A DNA stretch of 64,000 nucleotides from Rhizobium sp. 11515TR (GTDB lineage Bacteria > Pseudomonadota > Alphaproteobacteria > Rhizobiales > Rhizobiaceae). The stretch is taken from the NCBI RefSeq assembly GCF_002277895.1, contig NZ_CP022998.1, forward strand, positions 2,709,501-2,773,500. Direction: 5' to 3'. Below, piece after piece: positions 8,117 through 16,446 of the stretch (positions within the stretch are counted from its first letter, which is position 1; each line of letters starts with the position of its first letter). Both the position numbers and the translations under genes were made by a program. A model generated the notes under the pieces. The model ran no database searches, was not told the DNA's origin, and saw only the letters and a program-made list of their open reading frames with translations.

Positions 8117-10609
8117 TCAATCCGTCGGTTGCTGGCCACCGGCTAGCTGTCCCCCCGACTGGCTGGATTGCAAATCATAGATGCGGAACGCAGGAACGCC
8201 GCCCGCAACGGGCTTGGCCGGCGTGAAGACGATGCGGCGGCTTTCGCCGGCGGCAAGATCGAAAGCGTTGTCGGAATAACGCCCCTCGACCTCGCTCTCG
8301 ATCATCACGAACAGTGCAAGTCCCTTTGCGGTGATGGTGAGTTCCACCGTCCCGTTCTCCTCTTTCTCCTCCCGCAGAACCGTCAGTCCGGCGGGCTGAA
8401 GCTCGAGCGCCTTGTAGGTACCGTGGACATAATGCCCCTCGCCGCCCATGCCGTTCGATGCGGTGAAACGCCACGCCAGCAGGCAATCCGCCGGTATCTG
8501 ATCCGCGTCGATCGATAATGCCGTCACGGCCGCATCCGGCGTGCACACGGCATGCGCCGTGCTCAGCGGCACGCGCTCGCCATCGAGCTTCAGCAGCGAT
8601 ACCGAAATATCGACCATCACATCGGCATTGGTATCGTTGACCAGGGAGAAGCGGATTGTCTTATTGTCTTCCGAGGGAATTGCCGCGACGGATACGGGCT
8701 GGAAGAAGCGCCGCACGAGATAGTGCATCACCTTCCACCGGCCGCCGTAATCCAGGCTCGACCACGAAGCTACCGGCCAGGTGTCGTTGAGCTGCCAGTA
8801 GATCGTACCCATGCAATGCGGCTTCAGCGACCGCCAATATTCCACCGCCGTCTTGATGGCGAGGCCCTGCTGGACCTGGCTCAGATAGACGAAATTCGGG
8901 AAATCCTTCGGGAAGCGAAAATAGCGGAACATCGTGCCGGCGATGCGCTCGTTGCCGCCGGCATTCTTCTGGTGCAGCTCCATGACCGGAGAGGCGATAT
9001 TCATATCCTTCGCCTCGGCATAGGTCTTGATGACGGGTAGCGAGGTATAGGACTGGAAACCAAACTCCGAGCAGAAGCGCGGCCGCACGGAACGATAATT
9101 GTCGAAGGACTTGTTCTCGTGCCAGACAGACCAATAATGCATGTCACCGGAGCCATCGGCATGCCAGGCATCCCCGAAATTGAGATAGCCCGAAGCCGGG
9201 CTCGATGGCCACCAGATCGCATCCGGCAGCGCCTTCTTCATCGCCGTCTCGATCGTCCTGTTCAAGCGATCGTAGGAGACGAGATATCGATCCCGATCTT
9301 TGCGGGATTCCTCGAACCAGGTGAGAGCGCCCACCAGCTCATTGTCGCCGCACCAGAGAACGATGGAGGGATGCGTCGCAAGTCGGCGAACCTGATAGCC
9401 AACCTCCTCCTCGACATTCTCGAGGAAATCACCCGTCGACGGATAGAGATTGCAGGCGAACATGAAGTCCTGCCACACCATCAACCCCAGTCGGTCGCAA
9501 GTGTCATAGAACCAGTCATGCTCGTAGAAGCCGCCGCCCCAGACGCGGATTGCATTCATATTGGCATCGACGGCCGATTGCAGCAGATCCTCGGTCGCCG
9601 CCGGGTTGGAGCGCGAAAACAGTGCGTCGGCGGGAATCCAGTTCGCGCCACGGGCAAAGATTTCGCGGCCATTGACCTTCAAGGCAAAACGGCTGCCAGC
9701 TTCATCCTCTGTGGTGATCAGCTCGACCGTGCGCAGGCCGATCTGTCGGGTGACGGTTTCGAAATTGGTCTCCACCGAAAGCGCATAGAGCGCCTGCTCG
9801 CCATTGCCGGCCGGCCACCAGAGCCTGGGCTCGTCGATGTGGAAGAAGTGGGTGATTGAGGTCTCGCCGGCATTGACGCCGACATCGAGGCGCACACGCT
9901 CGTCGTCAAGCGAGAAATAGAGCTGCGTAATCCCCGTTCCCTTGGCAAATAGCGCTACCGTCACCTTGAGGTCGACCGAGCCGTCGTCATTGTGAATCTG
10001 TTGCGTGATGACATTCTCGATACGGGCGATCTCGAGCTTCTTCAACGCGATCGTGCCATAGAGGCCGAGCGGCGCAATCGCAATGTTCCAATCCCAGCCG
10101 AAATGGCATTGCGGCTTGCGCAGCATGTTGCCGTTCGGGATCGGGGAATTACCGGTGCTGTAGGGAATGTAGAAAGGCTGTTTCGCCTGAAGGGCAGCGC
10201 CAGCCGAAATGCTCGAATGCAGGACGATGCGAATGGTATTTTCGCCCGTCTTCAGCGCTTTCGAAACATCAGGGCGATAGCGCTGGAAGCAGTTGTTGGC
10301 TTCCAACACGAGCGTATCGTTGACATAGACGCTAGCGACGGTATCGAGATAGTCGATATCGAGATACCAGTCGCCGCCGGCATCATCGAGCGCGAAGCTG
10401 CGTGTCAGCTCCCAATCCTGCTGGGCAACCCACTGCACGACTTCTTCGTTGCGCGCGAAATAGGGATCGGGAATAAGCCCTTCCGCATGTAGCGCGGAAT
10501 GAATATCACCGGGCAGCGACATGGAGAGAGAATGATCGCTGTCGGGAGAGGTTAGCCTCCACGAACCGACGAGATCGATGGCAAGATTATCATTGATCGA
10601 AGACGACAT
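8117..10609 (-). CDS. GH2 beta-mannosidase
   Basis: This 830-residue enzyme should cleave terminal beta-mannosyl residues from oligosaccharides. It has the jelly-roll sugar-binding domain ('LPGDIHSALHAEGLIPDPYF', 'WVAQQDWELTRSF'), an immunoglobulin-like domain with 'RLWWPAGNGEQALY', and a TIM barrel with 'NAIRVWGGGFYEHDWFYDTCD'. The acid/base is E424 in 'LWCGDNELVGAL' and the nucleophile is E515 in 'FCSEFGFQSY'. The 'WGGGxYE' and 'CGDNE' forms are typical of beta-mannosidases rather than beta-galactosidases. There is no signal peptide, so it is cytoplasmic. The start at 10609 has GGGGAGG six bases upstream; the 18-residue extension to 10663 would cross a hairpin. Confidence 0.9.
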   Translation of the reverse strand: MSSSINDNLAIDLVGSWRLTSPDSDHSLSMSLPGDIHSALHAEGLIPDPYFARNEEVVQWVAQQDWELTRSFALDDAGGDWYLDIDYLDTVASVYVNDTLVLEANNCFQRYRPDVSKALKTGENTIRIVLHSSISAGAALQAKQPFYIPYSTGNSPIPNGNMLRKPQCHFGWDWNIAIAPLGLYGTIALKKLEIARIENVITQQIHNDDGSVDLKVTVALFAKGTGITQLYFSLDDERVRLDVGVNAGETSITHFFHIDEPRLWWPAGNGEQALYALSVETNFETVTRQIGLRTVELITTEDEAGSRFALKVNGREIFARGANWIPADALFSRSNPAATEDLLQSAVDANMNAIRVWGGGFYEHDWFYDTCDRLGLMVWQDFMFACNLYPSTGDFLENVEEEVGYQVRRLATHPSIVLWCGDNELVGALTWFEESRKDRDRYLVSYDRLNRTIETAMKKALPDAIWWPSSPASGYLNFGDAWHADGSGDMHYWSVWHENKSFDNYRSVRPRFCSEFGFQSYTSLPVIKTYAEAKDMNIASPVMELHQKNAGGNERIAGTMFRYFRFPKDFPNFVYLSQVQQGLAIKTAVEYWRSLKPHCMGTIYWQLNDTWPVASWSSLDYGGRWKVMHYLVRRFFQPVSVAAIPSEDNKTIRFSLVNDTNADVMVDISVSLLKLDGERVPLSTAHAVCTPDAAVTALSIDADQIPADCLLAWRFTASNGMGGEGHYVHGTYKALELQPAGLTVLREEKEENGTVELTITAKGLALFVMIESEVEGRYSDNAFDLAAGESRRIVFTPAKPVAGGVPAFRIYDLQSSQSGGQLAGGQQPTD

Positions 10610-10636
10610 CGGACCTCCCCGGACCGCTGCAAAGAA

Positions 10637-10657
10637 GGAGGCGGTCAGACCGCCTCC
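10637..10657 (-). terminator. Intrinsic terminator after the ABC ATPase gene
   Basis: GGAGGCGGT (10637-10645) pairs with ACCGCCTCC (10649-10657), loop CAG, and on the minus strand is followed by TTCTTTG. It lies in the 57-base gap between the ATPase stop and the beta-mannosidase start. Confidence 0.6.
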
Positions 10658-10666
10658 TGGCATGGA

Positions 10667-11758
10667 TCATATTCTGAGTTCTGTCTGCGCATCAAAGAGC
10701 GATGCGAGCGACATATCAAAGCTAAGCTTTACGGCTGAACCGGGGCCAAAGCGCCGGGCACCGTTGATGCGAACCGACATCGTATGGCCGGCATGCTTCA
10801 GCCACAGCAGATTATCGGCACCCATCGGCTCCTCGATATCCACCGTGGCATCGTGAACCTCCGCGCCGGGGGCGGTCGCTTCATTGACCTTGATGTGCTC
10901 GGGACGAACGCCGAGCACGACCTTGCGGCCGGCCTGTAAGGCCTCGCCAGCCTTGTAGCCCTCGAGCGAAAACAACACGTCATTGGTCGCGAATACGACC
11001 TTGCCCTCACGGTTCACCAGCTCGCCCTTGAGGAAGTTCATCGATGGCGAACCGATGAAACCGGCGACGAAGAGATTGCGCGGCGCGTTATAGATCGTCG
11101 TGGGATCATCGAGCTGCATGATGACGCCGTTCTTCATGATCGCGATGCGGTCGGCAAGCGTCAGCGCCTCGATCTGGTCGTGGGTGACGTAGATCATCGT
11201 GTTCTTCAGCGACTGGTGCAGCCGCTTGATTTCCACGCGCAGCTCGGAGCGCAGCTTGGCGTCGAGGTTCGATAGCGGTTCATCGAAAAGGAAGACGTCG
11301 ACATCACGCACCAGGGCACGGCCGATCGCAACGCGCTGGCGCTGACCGCCCGAAAGCTCGGCCGGCTTGCGCTTCAGCAGCGGCTCGATCTGCAGGATTT
11401 CGGCAGCGCGCGCGATACGCTTGTTGATCTCGTCCTGCGGCACCTTGGCAACGCGCAGGCCGAAGGAGAGGTTCTTTTCGACCGACATCTGCGGATAGAG
11501 CGCATAGGACTGGAACACCATGCCGATGCCGCGATCCTTTGGCTCTTCCCAGGTGACGTTCTTGCCCTTGATGAAGATCTGTCCCTCGCTGATATCGAGC
11601 AGGCCGGCAATGCAGTTCAGCAAGGTCGACTTACCGCAGCCCGACGAGCCGAGAAGCACCAGGAACTCGCCGTCGTTGATCTCGAGATTAAGATTTTTCA
11701 GAACGTTGACCGCACCGAAATTCAGCGAAAGGTCTTTGATGGAAACGCTACTGTTCAT
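10667..11758 (-). CDS. Carbohydrate ABC importer ATP-binding protein (MalK/UgpC/MsmX type)
   Basis: This 363-residue ATPase energises uptake by the two permeases upstream. It has Walker A 'GSSGCGKST', signature 'LSGGQRQRVAIGRAL', Walker B 'VFLFDEPLSNLD', and a C-terminal regulatory OB-like domain of the MalK type ('VVLGVRPEHI', 'DNLLWLKHAGHTMSVRING'). The start follows the permease stop by three bases with AAGGGGTG as ribosome binding site. MalK-type ATPases are often shared between several sugar importers, so it may also serve other systems. Confidence 0.93.
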   Translation of the reverse strand: MNSSVSIKDLSLNFGAVNVLKNLNLEINDGEFLVLLGSSGCGKSTLLNCIAGLLDISEGQIFIKGKNVTWEEPKDRGIGMVFQSYALYPQMSVEKNLSFGLRVAKVPQDEINKRIARAAEILQIEPLLKRKPAELSGGQRQRVAIGRALVRDVDVFLFDEPLSNLDAKLRSELRVEIKRLHQSLKNTMIYVTHDQIEALTLADRIAIMKNGVIMQLDDPTTIYNAPRNLFVAGFIGSPSMNFLKGELVNREGKVVFATNDVLFSLEGYKAGEALQAGRKVVLGVRPEHIKVNEATAPGAEVHDATVDIEEPMGADNLLWLKHAGHTMSVRINGARRFGPGSAVKLSFDMSLASLFDAQTELRI

Positions 11759-11761
11759 GGA

Positions 11762-12658
11762 TCACCCCTTCACTGCACCGGCGGCGATGCCGCGGACGAA
11801 GAGCCGCCCGGACACGAAATAGACGATAAGCGGCACCGCGCCGGTCAGCAGCGTTGCGGCCATGTTGACGTTGTATTCCTTGACGCCCTGCACGGCGTTG
11901 ACGACGTTGTTCAGCTGCACGGTCATCGGATAGTTCTGCGTGCCGGCGAAAATGACGCCGAACAGGAAGTCGTTCCAGATGCCGGTGATCTGGATGATCA
12001 TGCCGACGACGAAGATCGGCAGTGACATGGGCAGCATGATGCGCAGGAAGATCTGCCAGAAGCCCGCGCCATCGACGCGCGCCGCCTTGAAGAGTTCAGG
12101 CGGAAGCGAGGCGAAGTAGTTGCGGAACAACAGCGTGTTGATCGGCATGCCGAAGATCGTGTGCACGAGGACGATGCCGCCGAGCGTCGAGAACAGCCCA
12201 AGCTCGCGCAGCACCATGACGAGCGGATAGAGCATGACCTGATAGGGAATGAAGGCGCCGAACAGCAGGATCGTGAAGAAGATTTCCGATCCCTTGAACC
12301 GCCAGTTGGCGAGCGCATAGCCGTTGACCGACGCAATGGCGATCGAGACGATGACGCTTGGAACGAGGATCTTCACCGAATTCCAGAAGCCGACCTGGAT
12401 GCCATGGCAATAAAGGCCGGTGCAGGCTTGGGACCAGGCTTTCACCCAAGGCTCGAAGGTGATTTCCATGGGCGGAGCAAAGATATTGCCCATGCGGATT
12501 TCCGGCATGCCCTTGAGCGAAGTGACGACCATCACGTAGAGCGGCAGGAGATAGTAGAGCGCGGCCAGCCCGAGAATGCCATAGAGCATGATCGTGCGCG
12601 GGGCAAAGCGGCGCCTGGGCTTGGTGCCCGAAGGTTCGATGGTAGCGGCAAGTGCCAT
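11762..12658 (-). CDS. Carbohydrate ABC importer permease, MalG/AraQ type
   Basis: This 298-residue inner-membrane protein has six predicted helices and the EAA-loop 'AARVDGAGFWQIFLRIMLPM' that docks on the ATPase. It ends 'GIAAGAVKG', a hallmark of the MalG class. A long periplasmic loop follows helix 1 ('MVVTSLKGMPEIRMGNIF'). The start at 12658 has GGGAGGAAA immediately upstream; the 16-residue longer frame has no such site and runs over the preceding gene's stop. Eleven bases separate it from the MalF-type partner. Confidence 0.92.
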   Translation of the reverse strand: MALAATIEPSGTKPRRRFAPRTIMLYGILGLAALYYLLPLYVMVVTSLKGMPEIRMGNIFAPPMEITFEPWVKAWSQACTGLYCHGIQVGFWNSVKILVPSVIVSIAIASVNGYALANWRFKGSEIFFTILLFGAFIPYQVMLYPLVMVLRELGLFSTLGGIVLVHTIFGMPINTLLFRNYFASLPPELFKAARVDGAGFWQIFLRIMLPMSLPIFVVGMIIQITGIWNDFLFGVIFAGTQNYPMTVQLNNVVNAVQGVKEYNVNMAATLLTGAVPLIVYFVSGRLFVRGIAAGAVKG

Positions 12659-12669
12659 GGTTTCCTCCC

Positions 12670-13560
12670 TTACCGGCGCTTCTGGCGGAACTCGATGAGA
12701 GCCCACGGCACGACGAAGATAAACACGGTCACCAGCATGACGGTGGAGGCGGAAAGCGCCTGACCGAGATTGGAGCGCTGGAACATGAAGTCATAGACAT
12801 ATTTGGCCGGCATTTCGGACGCGAAGCCCGGCCCGCCTGATGTCATTGCGACGACGAGATCGTAGACGCGTACGATGCCTGAAGCGACGATGACGAGCGT
12901 GGTGACGAAGACGCCGCGCATCATCGGAATGACAACGAAGATATAGGTCCGCCAGGCTGGAATGCCGTCAACGCGCGACGCCTTCCAGATCTCGCCATCA
13001 ATCCCTCTCAGGCCTGCCAGCATCAGCACCATGACAAGGCCGGTGCCCTGCCAGAGACCGGCAATGACGAGCGCATAAAGCACGGTCTTCTGATTGCCGA
13101 GCAGAGCGAAGTTGAAAATCGTAAAGCCCATATCCTGCATCAGCTTCGGCAGCCCGAGCGCAGGATCGAGGATCCACTGCCATACGAGGCCGGTCACGAT
13201 GAATGACAGAGCGAAAGGATAAAGGAAAATGGTTCGGAACGTATTCTCGAAGCGGATTTTCTGATCCATCAGCACGGCCAGAAAGAAGCCGACGACGAAA
13301 GCGAAAACCAGGCTGAGAATGCCGTATGTCGCAAGATTGCCGATCGAGATGTTCCAGCGATCGGTACCCCACAGACGCTGATACTGCGCCAGACCGACAA
13401 AATTGGAGCTCGGCAGCAGCCTTGAATCTGTGAACGAATAGATGACGGTCCAGAGCGTGCAACCGACGAAGACGACGATCACCGTTAGCACCATCGGAAT
13501 GGCGGCGATCTTCGCATTGAGGTTACGGAACAGACCCAGTGGCCGGACAGCGTTAGCCAT
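12670..13560 (-). CDS. Carbohydrate ABC importer permease, MalF/UgpA type
   Basis: This 296-residue inner-membrane protein has six predicted helices, beginning with 'IPMVLTVIVVFVGCTLWTVI', and the EAA-loop 'ASRVDGIPAWRTYIFVVIPM'. It is the first permease of the pair and forms the heterodimeric channel with the MalG-type protein. GGAGGTATCG precedes the ATG at 13560. The short family form lacks the large periplasmic P2 loop of E. coli MalF, as is usual for oligosaccharide importers in rhizobia. Confidence 0.92.
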   Translation of the reverse strand: MANAVRPLGLFRNLNAKIAAIPMVLTVIVVFVGCTLWTVIYSFTDSRLLPSSNFVGLAQYQRLWGTDRWNISIGNLATYGILSLVFAFVVGFFLAVLMDQKIRFENTFRTIFLYPFALSFIVTGLVWQWILDPALGLPKLMQDMGFTIFNFALLGNQKTVLYALVIAGLWQGTGLVMVLMLAGLRGIDGEIWKASRVDGIPAWRTYIFVVIPMMRGVFVTTLVIVASGIVRVYDLVVAMTSGGPGFASEMPAKYVYDFMFQRSNLGQALSASTVMLVTVFIFVVPWALIEFRQKRR

Positions 13561-13591
13561 CGATACCTCCGTTGGTGACCTGCCTCAGGAC

Positions 13592-13613
13592 GGGCGAATT
13601 CCCTCACCCGCCC
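13592..13613 (-). terminator. Hairpin between binding protein and permease genes
   Basis: GGGCG (13592-13596) pairs with CGCCC (13609-13613). Stable hairpins here are common in binding-protein operons, where they protect the upstream mRNA or cut expression of the membrane subunits. The stem is short. Confidence 0.35.
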
Positions 13614-13651
13614 CGATGCCGGCCATCGCGATTGATAGATGGTCGTCTTGC

Positions 13652-14890
13652 TTACTGCGCCTGCTTGAAGATGGCGGCCTGCTTTTCGATCGCCTCATCC
13701 ACGGTCATCTTCGACGAGAAGAATTGCAGTCCGAGATCGGTCATCTGGCCGCGCGTATCCGGGTCGATCAGCTGGGTGACGCCCGGAACCACGTTGTCCG
13801 GATTCTTCAAGATTTCCAGACCCTTCTTCATGCAGCTGCTGGCCGCGCTCAGATCGATATCGCCACGCACCGGCAGGGAGCCCTTGGCGAGGTTGAACTT
13901 GACCTGGGTTTCCTTGGAAACCAGCATGCTGGCAAGCTCGAGCTGCGCCTTGGTGATGTCGGGATTGCTGTTCTTCGGGAAGTAGAAGCTATCGCCGCCG
14001 GTATCGAGCAGGCCGTGGAAGCCGAGGCCCGGAAGGCAATCATAATCCTTGCCGGCCACCTGCTTGGCAACGCCAAACTCACCCTGCGCCCAGTCGCCCA
14101 TGATCTGCGCCGCAGCCTTGCCTGTGATGACCATATTGGTGGCGACATTCCAGTCGCGGCCGGAATAGCTCTCATCGACCAGATCGCGCGCCTGCGCGAA
14201 AGCGTCCCAGACCTTGCGGTTTTCGGGGCTCTTCACAGCGTCTGCGTCTTTCTTCTGGTAGATCGCCAGATAGGTCTCCTTGCCGCCGATGCCGATCTGC
14301 ATGACGTTGCGGATGCCGTCGACCTGCCAAGGAGCGCCGGTCGCAAGCGGGGTGATGCCCTTCTCGCGCAGCTTCGGCGCATCTGCCACGAATTCATCCC
14401 AGTTGGCCGGAACCTTCATGCCGTTGTCTTCGAAGACATGACGGTTGACCCACATCCACTGCCAGGAATGGATATTGAGCGGCACGCAATAGACATGGCC
14501 CTCATAGGTGCAGGAGTTGAGGAGGCTGGCCGGACGAATAATGTCCTTCCAGTGTTCTTTCTCGGCAAGGTCGGTCAGATCGGTCATCAGGCCAGCCTTG
14601 ACCAACTCTTCGGCGTCGCGGCCCGTGTTGAGCTGCGTTGCACCCATGGGATTGCCGCCCAGGATGCGGCTGACGATCAGCGGCGTTGCCGTGGAACCGG
14701 ATCCGGCGATGGCGCCGTCGACCCAGTGATTGTTGCCACGCGCGTTGTACTGATCAGCCAGAACCTTCACGGCAGCTGCTTCGCCGCCCGATGTCCACCA
14801 ATGCGTTACCTCGAGATCGGTCGCATTTGCTGAGAAAGCGGGAATCGCGACAGATGCAAGCAAAGTGGCAGCCATCAAACGAATATTCAT
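13652..14890 (-). CDS. Carbohydrate ABC importer periplasmic solute-binding protein (family 1)
   Basis: This 412-residue exported protein captures the sugar for the importer. It has a signal peptide (MNIRLMAATLLASVAIPAFSANA) and mature start 'TDLEVTHWWTSGGEAAAVKV', a common family 1 binding-protein opening. Further motifs are 'GSTATPLIVSRILGGNPMGA' and 'AAAQIMGDWAQGEFGVAKQV'. The start at 14890 is fixed by GGGAGGAGAA; upstream in-frame sequence to 14998 is not signal-like. It is the first clear gene of the importer operon and is divergent from the LacI-type regulator. The ligand is probably a hemicellulose-derived oligosaccharide, judged only from the two glycosidases downstream. Confidence 0.92.
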   Translation of the reverse strand: MNIRLMAATLLASVAIPAFSANATDLEVTHWWTSGGEAAAVKVLADQYNARGNNHWVDGAIAGSGSTATPLIVSRILGGNPMGATQLNTGRDAEELVKAGLMTDLTDLAEKEHWKDIIRPASLLNSCTYEGHVYCVPLNIHSWQWMWVNRHVFEDNGMKVPANWDEFVADAPKLREKGITPLATGAPWQVDGIRNVMQIGIGGKETYLAIYQKKDADAVKSPENRKVWDAFAQARDLVDESYSGRDWNVATNMVITGKAAAQIMGDWAQGEFGVAKQVAGKDYDCLPGLGFHGLLDTGGDSFYFPKNSNPDITKAQLELASMLVSKETQVKFNLAKGSLPVRGDIDLSAASSCMKKGLEILKNPDNVVPGVTQLIDPDTRGQMTDLGLQFFSSKMTVDEAIEKQAAIFKQAQ

Positions 14891-14920
14891 GAGTTCTCCT
14901 CCCTCACTGAAACGTTGCCG

Positions 14921-14944
14921 GAAAAACGTATTCGAATCATTTTC
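14921..14944. promoter_or_regulatory. Candidate LacI-family operator upstream of the binding-protein gene
   Basis: A perfect 8-base palindrome ATTCGAAT (14930-14937) with central CG is flanked by A-rich sequence on the left and T-rich sequence on the right (GAAAA at 14921, TTTTC at 14940). LacI-family operators are typically such CG-centred dyads. It lies 31 bases upstream of the ATG at 14890 and faces the divergent LacI gene. Confidence 0.35.
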
Positions 14945-15095
14945 AACGCGCAACCGCCTGACCATAAATTTTTCATGACTGCGTGAATATACAATCATTG
15001 ATTACATTTTGCCTGTGGAAGATAACTCCATTCCATCGCAACGACCGTCGCGCAAAAGTCTGCAGGTTCCATACAACTGTCTGATATTTAACGCT

Positions 15096-15269
15096 TTATC
15101 TCAGGGACGGACTCATGCGGCCCTCCTGCATGATCTTGGCCAGCTCAATTTTCGAGACAAGGATCACGAATACAACCAAGGGAATGGACATGAAAATCAT
15201 CGCCAAAATAAGGCTCGACTTTTCAACTGTATCGTTACAGTTTTTCTCATTGCATTGGCGAAACCGCAT
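15096..15269 (-). CDS. Candidate small single-pass membrane protein, 57 residues
   Basis: This frame is below usual length cut-offs. It runs from ATG 15269 to TAA 15096 on the same strand as the importer. The predicted peptide has a polar N-terminus with three cysteines or more hydrophilic residues ([19 protein letters not shown]), a clear hydrophobic span at about residues 20-39 ('[19 protein letters not shown]'), then an amphipathic charged tail '[19 protein letters not shown]'. Internal ATGs at 15200 and 15191 give shorter versions starting in the membrane span. No strong Shine-Dalgarno is visible for any start, which is the main doubt. Alternatively it is the remnant of the end of a lost membrane-protein gene. 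I recognise no family. Confidence 0.35.
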   Translation of the reverse strand: MRFRQCNEKNCNDTVEKSSLILAMIFMSIPLVVFVILVSKIELAKIMQEGRMSPSLR

Positions 15270-15341
15270 GGCGTCTATGCTTGCGGCGGGCTAGTGGGCA
15301 TTATAAGCGGATTGGCTGCGGGAGGCGGCCGGGAGGCAAGC

Positions 15342-16430
15342 GTGAGCGAAATGGATAATAAGAAAATGTCCGGGAGCGGAGCGCCATCCACTCCCGAACG
15401 GCCGACATTGAAAACAATCGCCTTCATGACGGGGTTAGGGATCACCACCGTTTCTCGCGCATTGAAGGATGCCCCCGATATCGGCGCCGAGACCAAGGAA
15501 CGGGTGCGCATGGTCGCCCGACAATTGGGTTATCAACCGAACCGCGCGGGCGTGCGCCTGAGAACCGGCAAGACCAATGTGATCGCCCTGGTGCTGAGCA
15601 TCGACGAAGAAATCATGGGCTTCACCAGCCACATCGTTTTCGGCATTTCCGAAGTTCTCGCCGGCACGCAATATCACCTGGTCATCACGCCGCATTCGCA
15701 TAGCAAGGACCCGCTGGTGCCGGTGCGCTACATTCTCGACACCGGCTCGGCCGATGGCGTCATCATATCGCGTACGGAGCCGGATGATCCGCGCGTCGAG
15801 CTCATGCATGAGCGCGGCATGCCTTTCTCAACGCATGGGCGAACGGATATGGGCATCATCCACCCCTTCCATGACTTCGACAACGAGGCCTTCGCGCATG
15901 AGGCCGTGCGGGCACTGGTCGCAAGAGGTCGACGTCGTCTGGCGCTGCTGCAGCCCTCCAGCAAGCTGACCTATTATTCGCACACCCGCATCGGCTTCCA
16001 GACCGGCTTGCACCAATATGGCGCCGAAGAAATCCCCTTGAGGATTACGACTGACAACGCGCTGGCCGATATCAAGGATACAGTCGAGGCGCTGATGCGC
16101 TCACCGTATGCACCTGACGGGATCGTTTGCTCCAGCAGCGGCGGCGCGATTGCCGTCAATGCCGGCATCGAGGCAGCCGGCTTCCGCCTGGGTCGCGATA
16201 TCGACATGGTCGCCAAGCAATCGACGGACGTCCTCAGTTGGATCAGGCCCGAGATCATCACGGTATCGGAGGATTTCCGCCACGCGGGCCGGGAACTCGC
16301 CAAGGCGGTCATCGCCCGTATCGACGGTGTGGAACCGGAACTGCTGCAAAGCATCAGCCCGCCCGTCTGGCCGGACGAGCTGGCAACGGAAAAAGCTCAC
16401 CGAACGGGTCCGGCGAGCTTTCCTTATTGA
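15342..16430 (+). CDS. LacI-family transcriptional regulator of the sugar locus
   Basis: This 362-residue regulator has an N-terminal helix-turn-helix ('[20 protein letters not shown]'), the hinge helix region '[16 protein letters not shown]', and a periplasmic-binding-protein-like effector domain ('[15 protein letters not shown]' to the C-terminus). The GTG at 15342 is preferred because GGGAGG ends five bases upstream; ATG 15351 is possible. The open frame continues upstream to 15009 but that part is non-coding in character. Divergent orientation from the importer suggests that it represses the importer and glycosidase genes until a sugar effector is present. Confidence 0.9.
   Translation: MSEMDNKKMSGSGAPSTPERPTLKTIAFMTGLGITTVSRALKDAPDIGAETKERVRMVARQLGYQPNRAGVRLRTGKTNVIALVLSIDEEIMGFTSHIVFGISEVLAGTQYHLVITPHSHSKDPLVPVRYILDTGSADGVIISRTEPDDPRVELMHERGMPFSTHGRTDMGIIHPFHDFDNEAFAHEAVRALVARGRRRLALLQPSSKLTYYSHTRIGFQTGLHQYGAEEIPLRITTDNALADIKDTVEALMRSPYAPDGIVCSSSGGAIAVNAGIEAAGFRLGRDIDMVAKQSTDVLSWIRPEIITVSEDFRHAGRELAKAVIARIDGVEPELLQSISPPVWPDELATEKAHRTGPASFPY
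16392..16421 (+). terminator. Terminator hairpin embedded in the end of the LacI coding sequence
   Basis: AAAGCTC (16392-16398) pairs with GAGCTTT (16415-16421), with extra GC pairing inside, followed by TCCTT. The stop codon is at 16428-16430, so the last dozen codons are read through the stem. Gene gnd converges from the other side, ending at 16447. Confidence 0.55.
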
Positions 16431-16446
16431 ATCGAAAGTAAGCCCG

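Larger units (their letters stand above)
14891..15341. other. 451-base divergent intergenic region between binding protein and LacI regulator
   Basis: This region holds promoters for both directions, the candidate operator at 14921 and an A/T-rich tract at 14960-15010 likely to contain the importer promoter. It also holds a minus-strand open frame (15096-15269) listed separately. The + strand frame running through it into the regulator from 15009 is read-through and not a credible N-terminus. Confidence 0.6.

Noticed and set aside
13442..14833. 463-codon + strand frame
   Set aside because: It is antisense to the solute-binding protein and part of the permease, with no start signal.
15009..15341. 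111-residue N-terminal extension of the LacI regulator
   Set aside because: The helix-turn-helix of LacI proteins begins near the N-terminus, and GTG 15342 has a good ribosome site; the extension is intergenic sequence.
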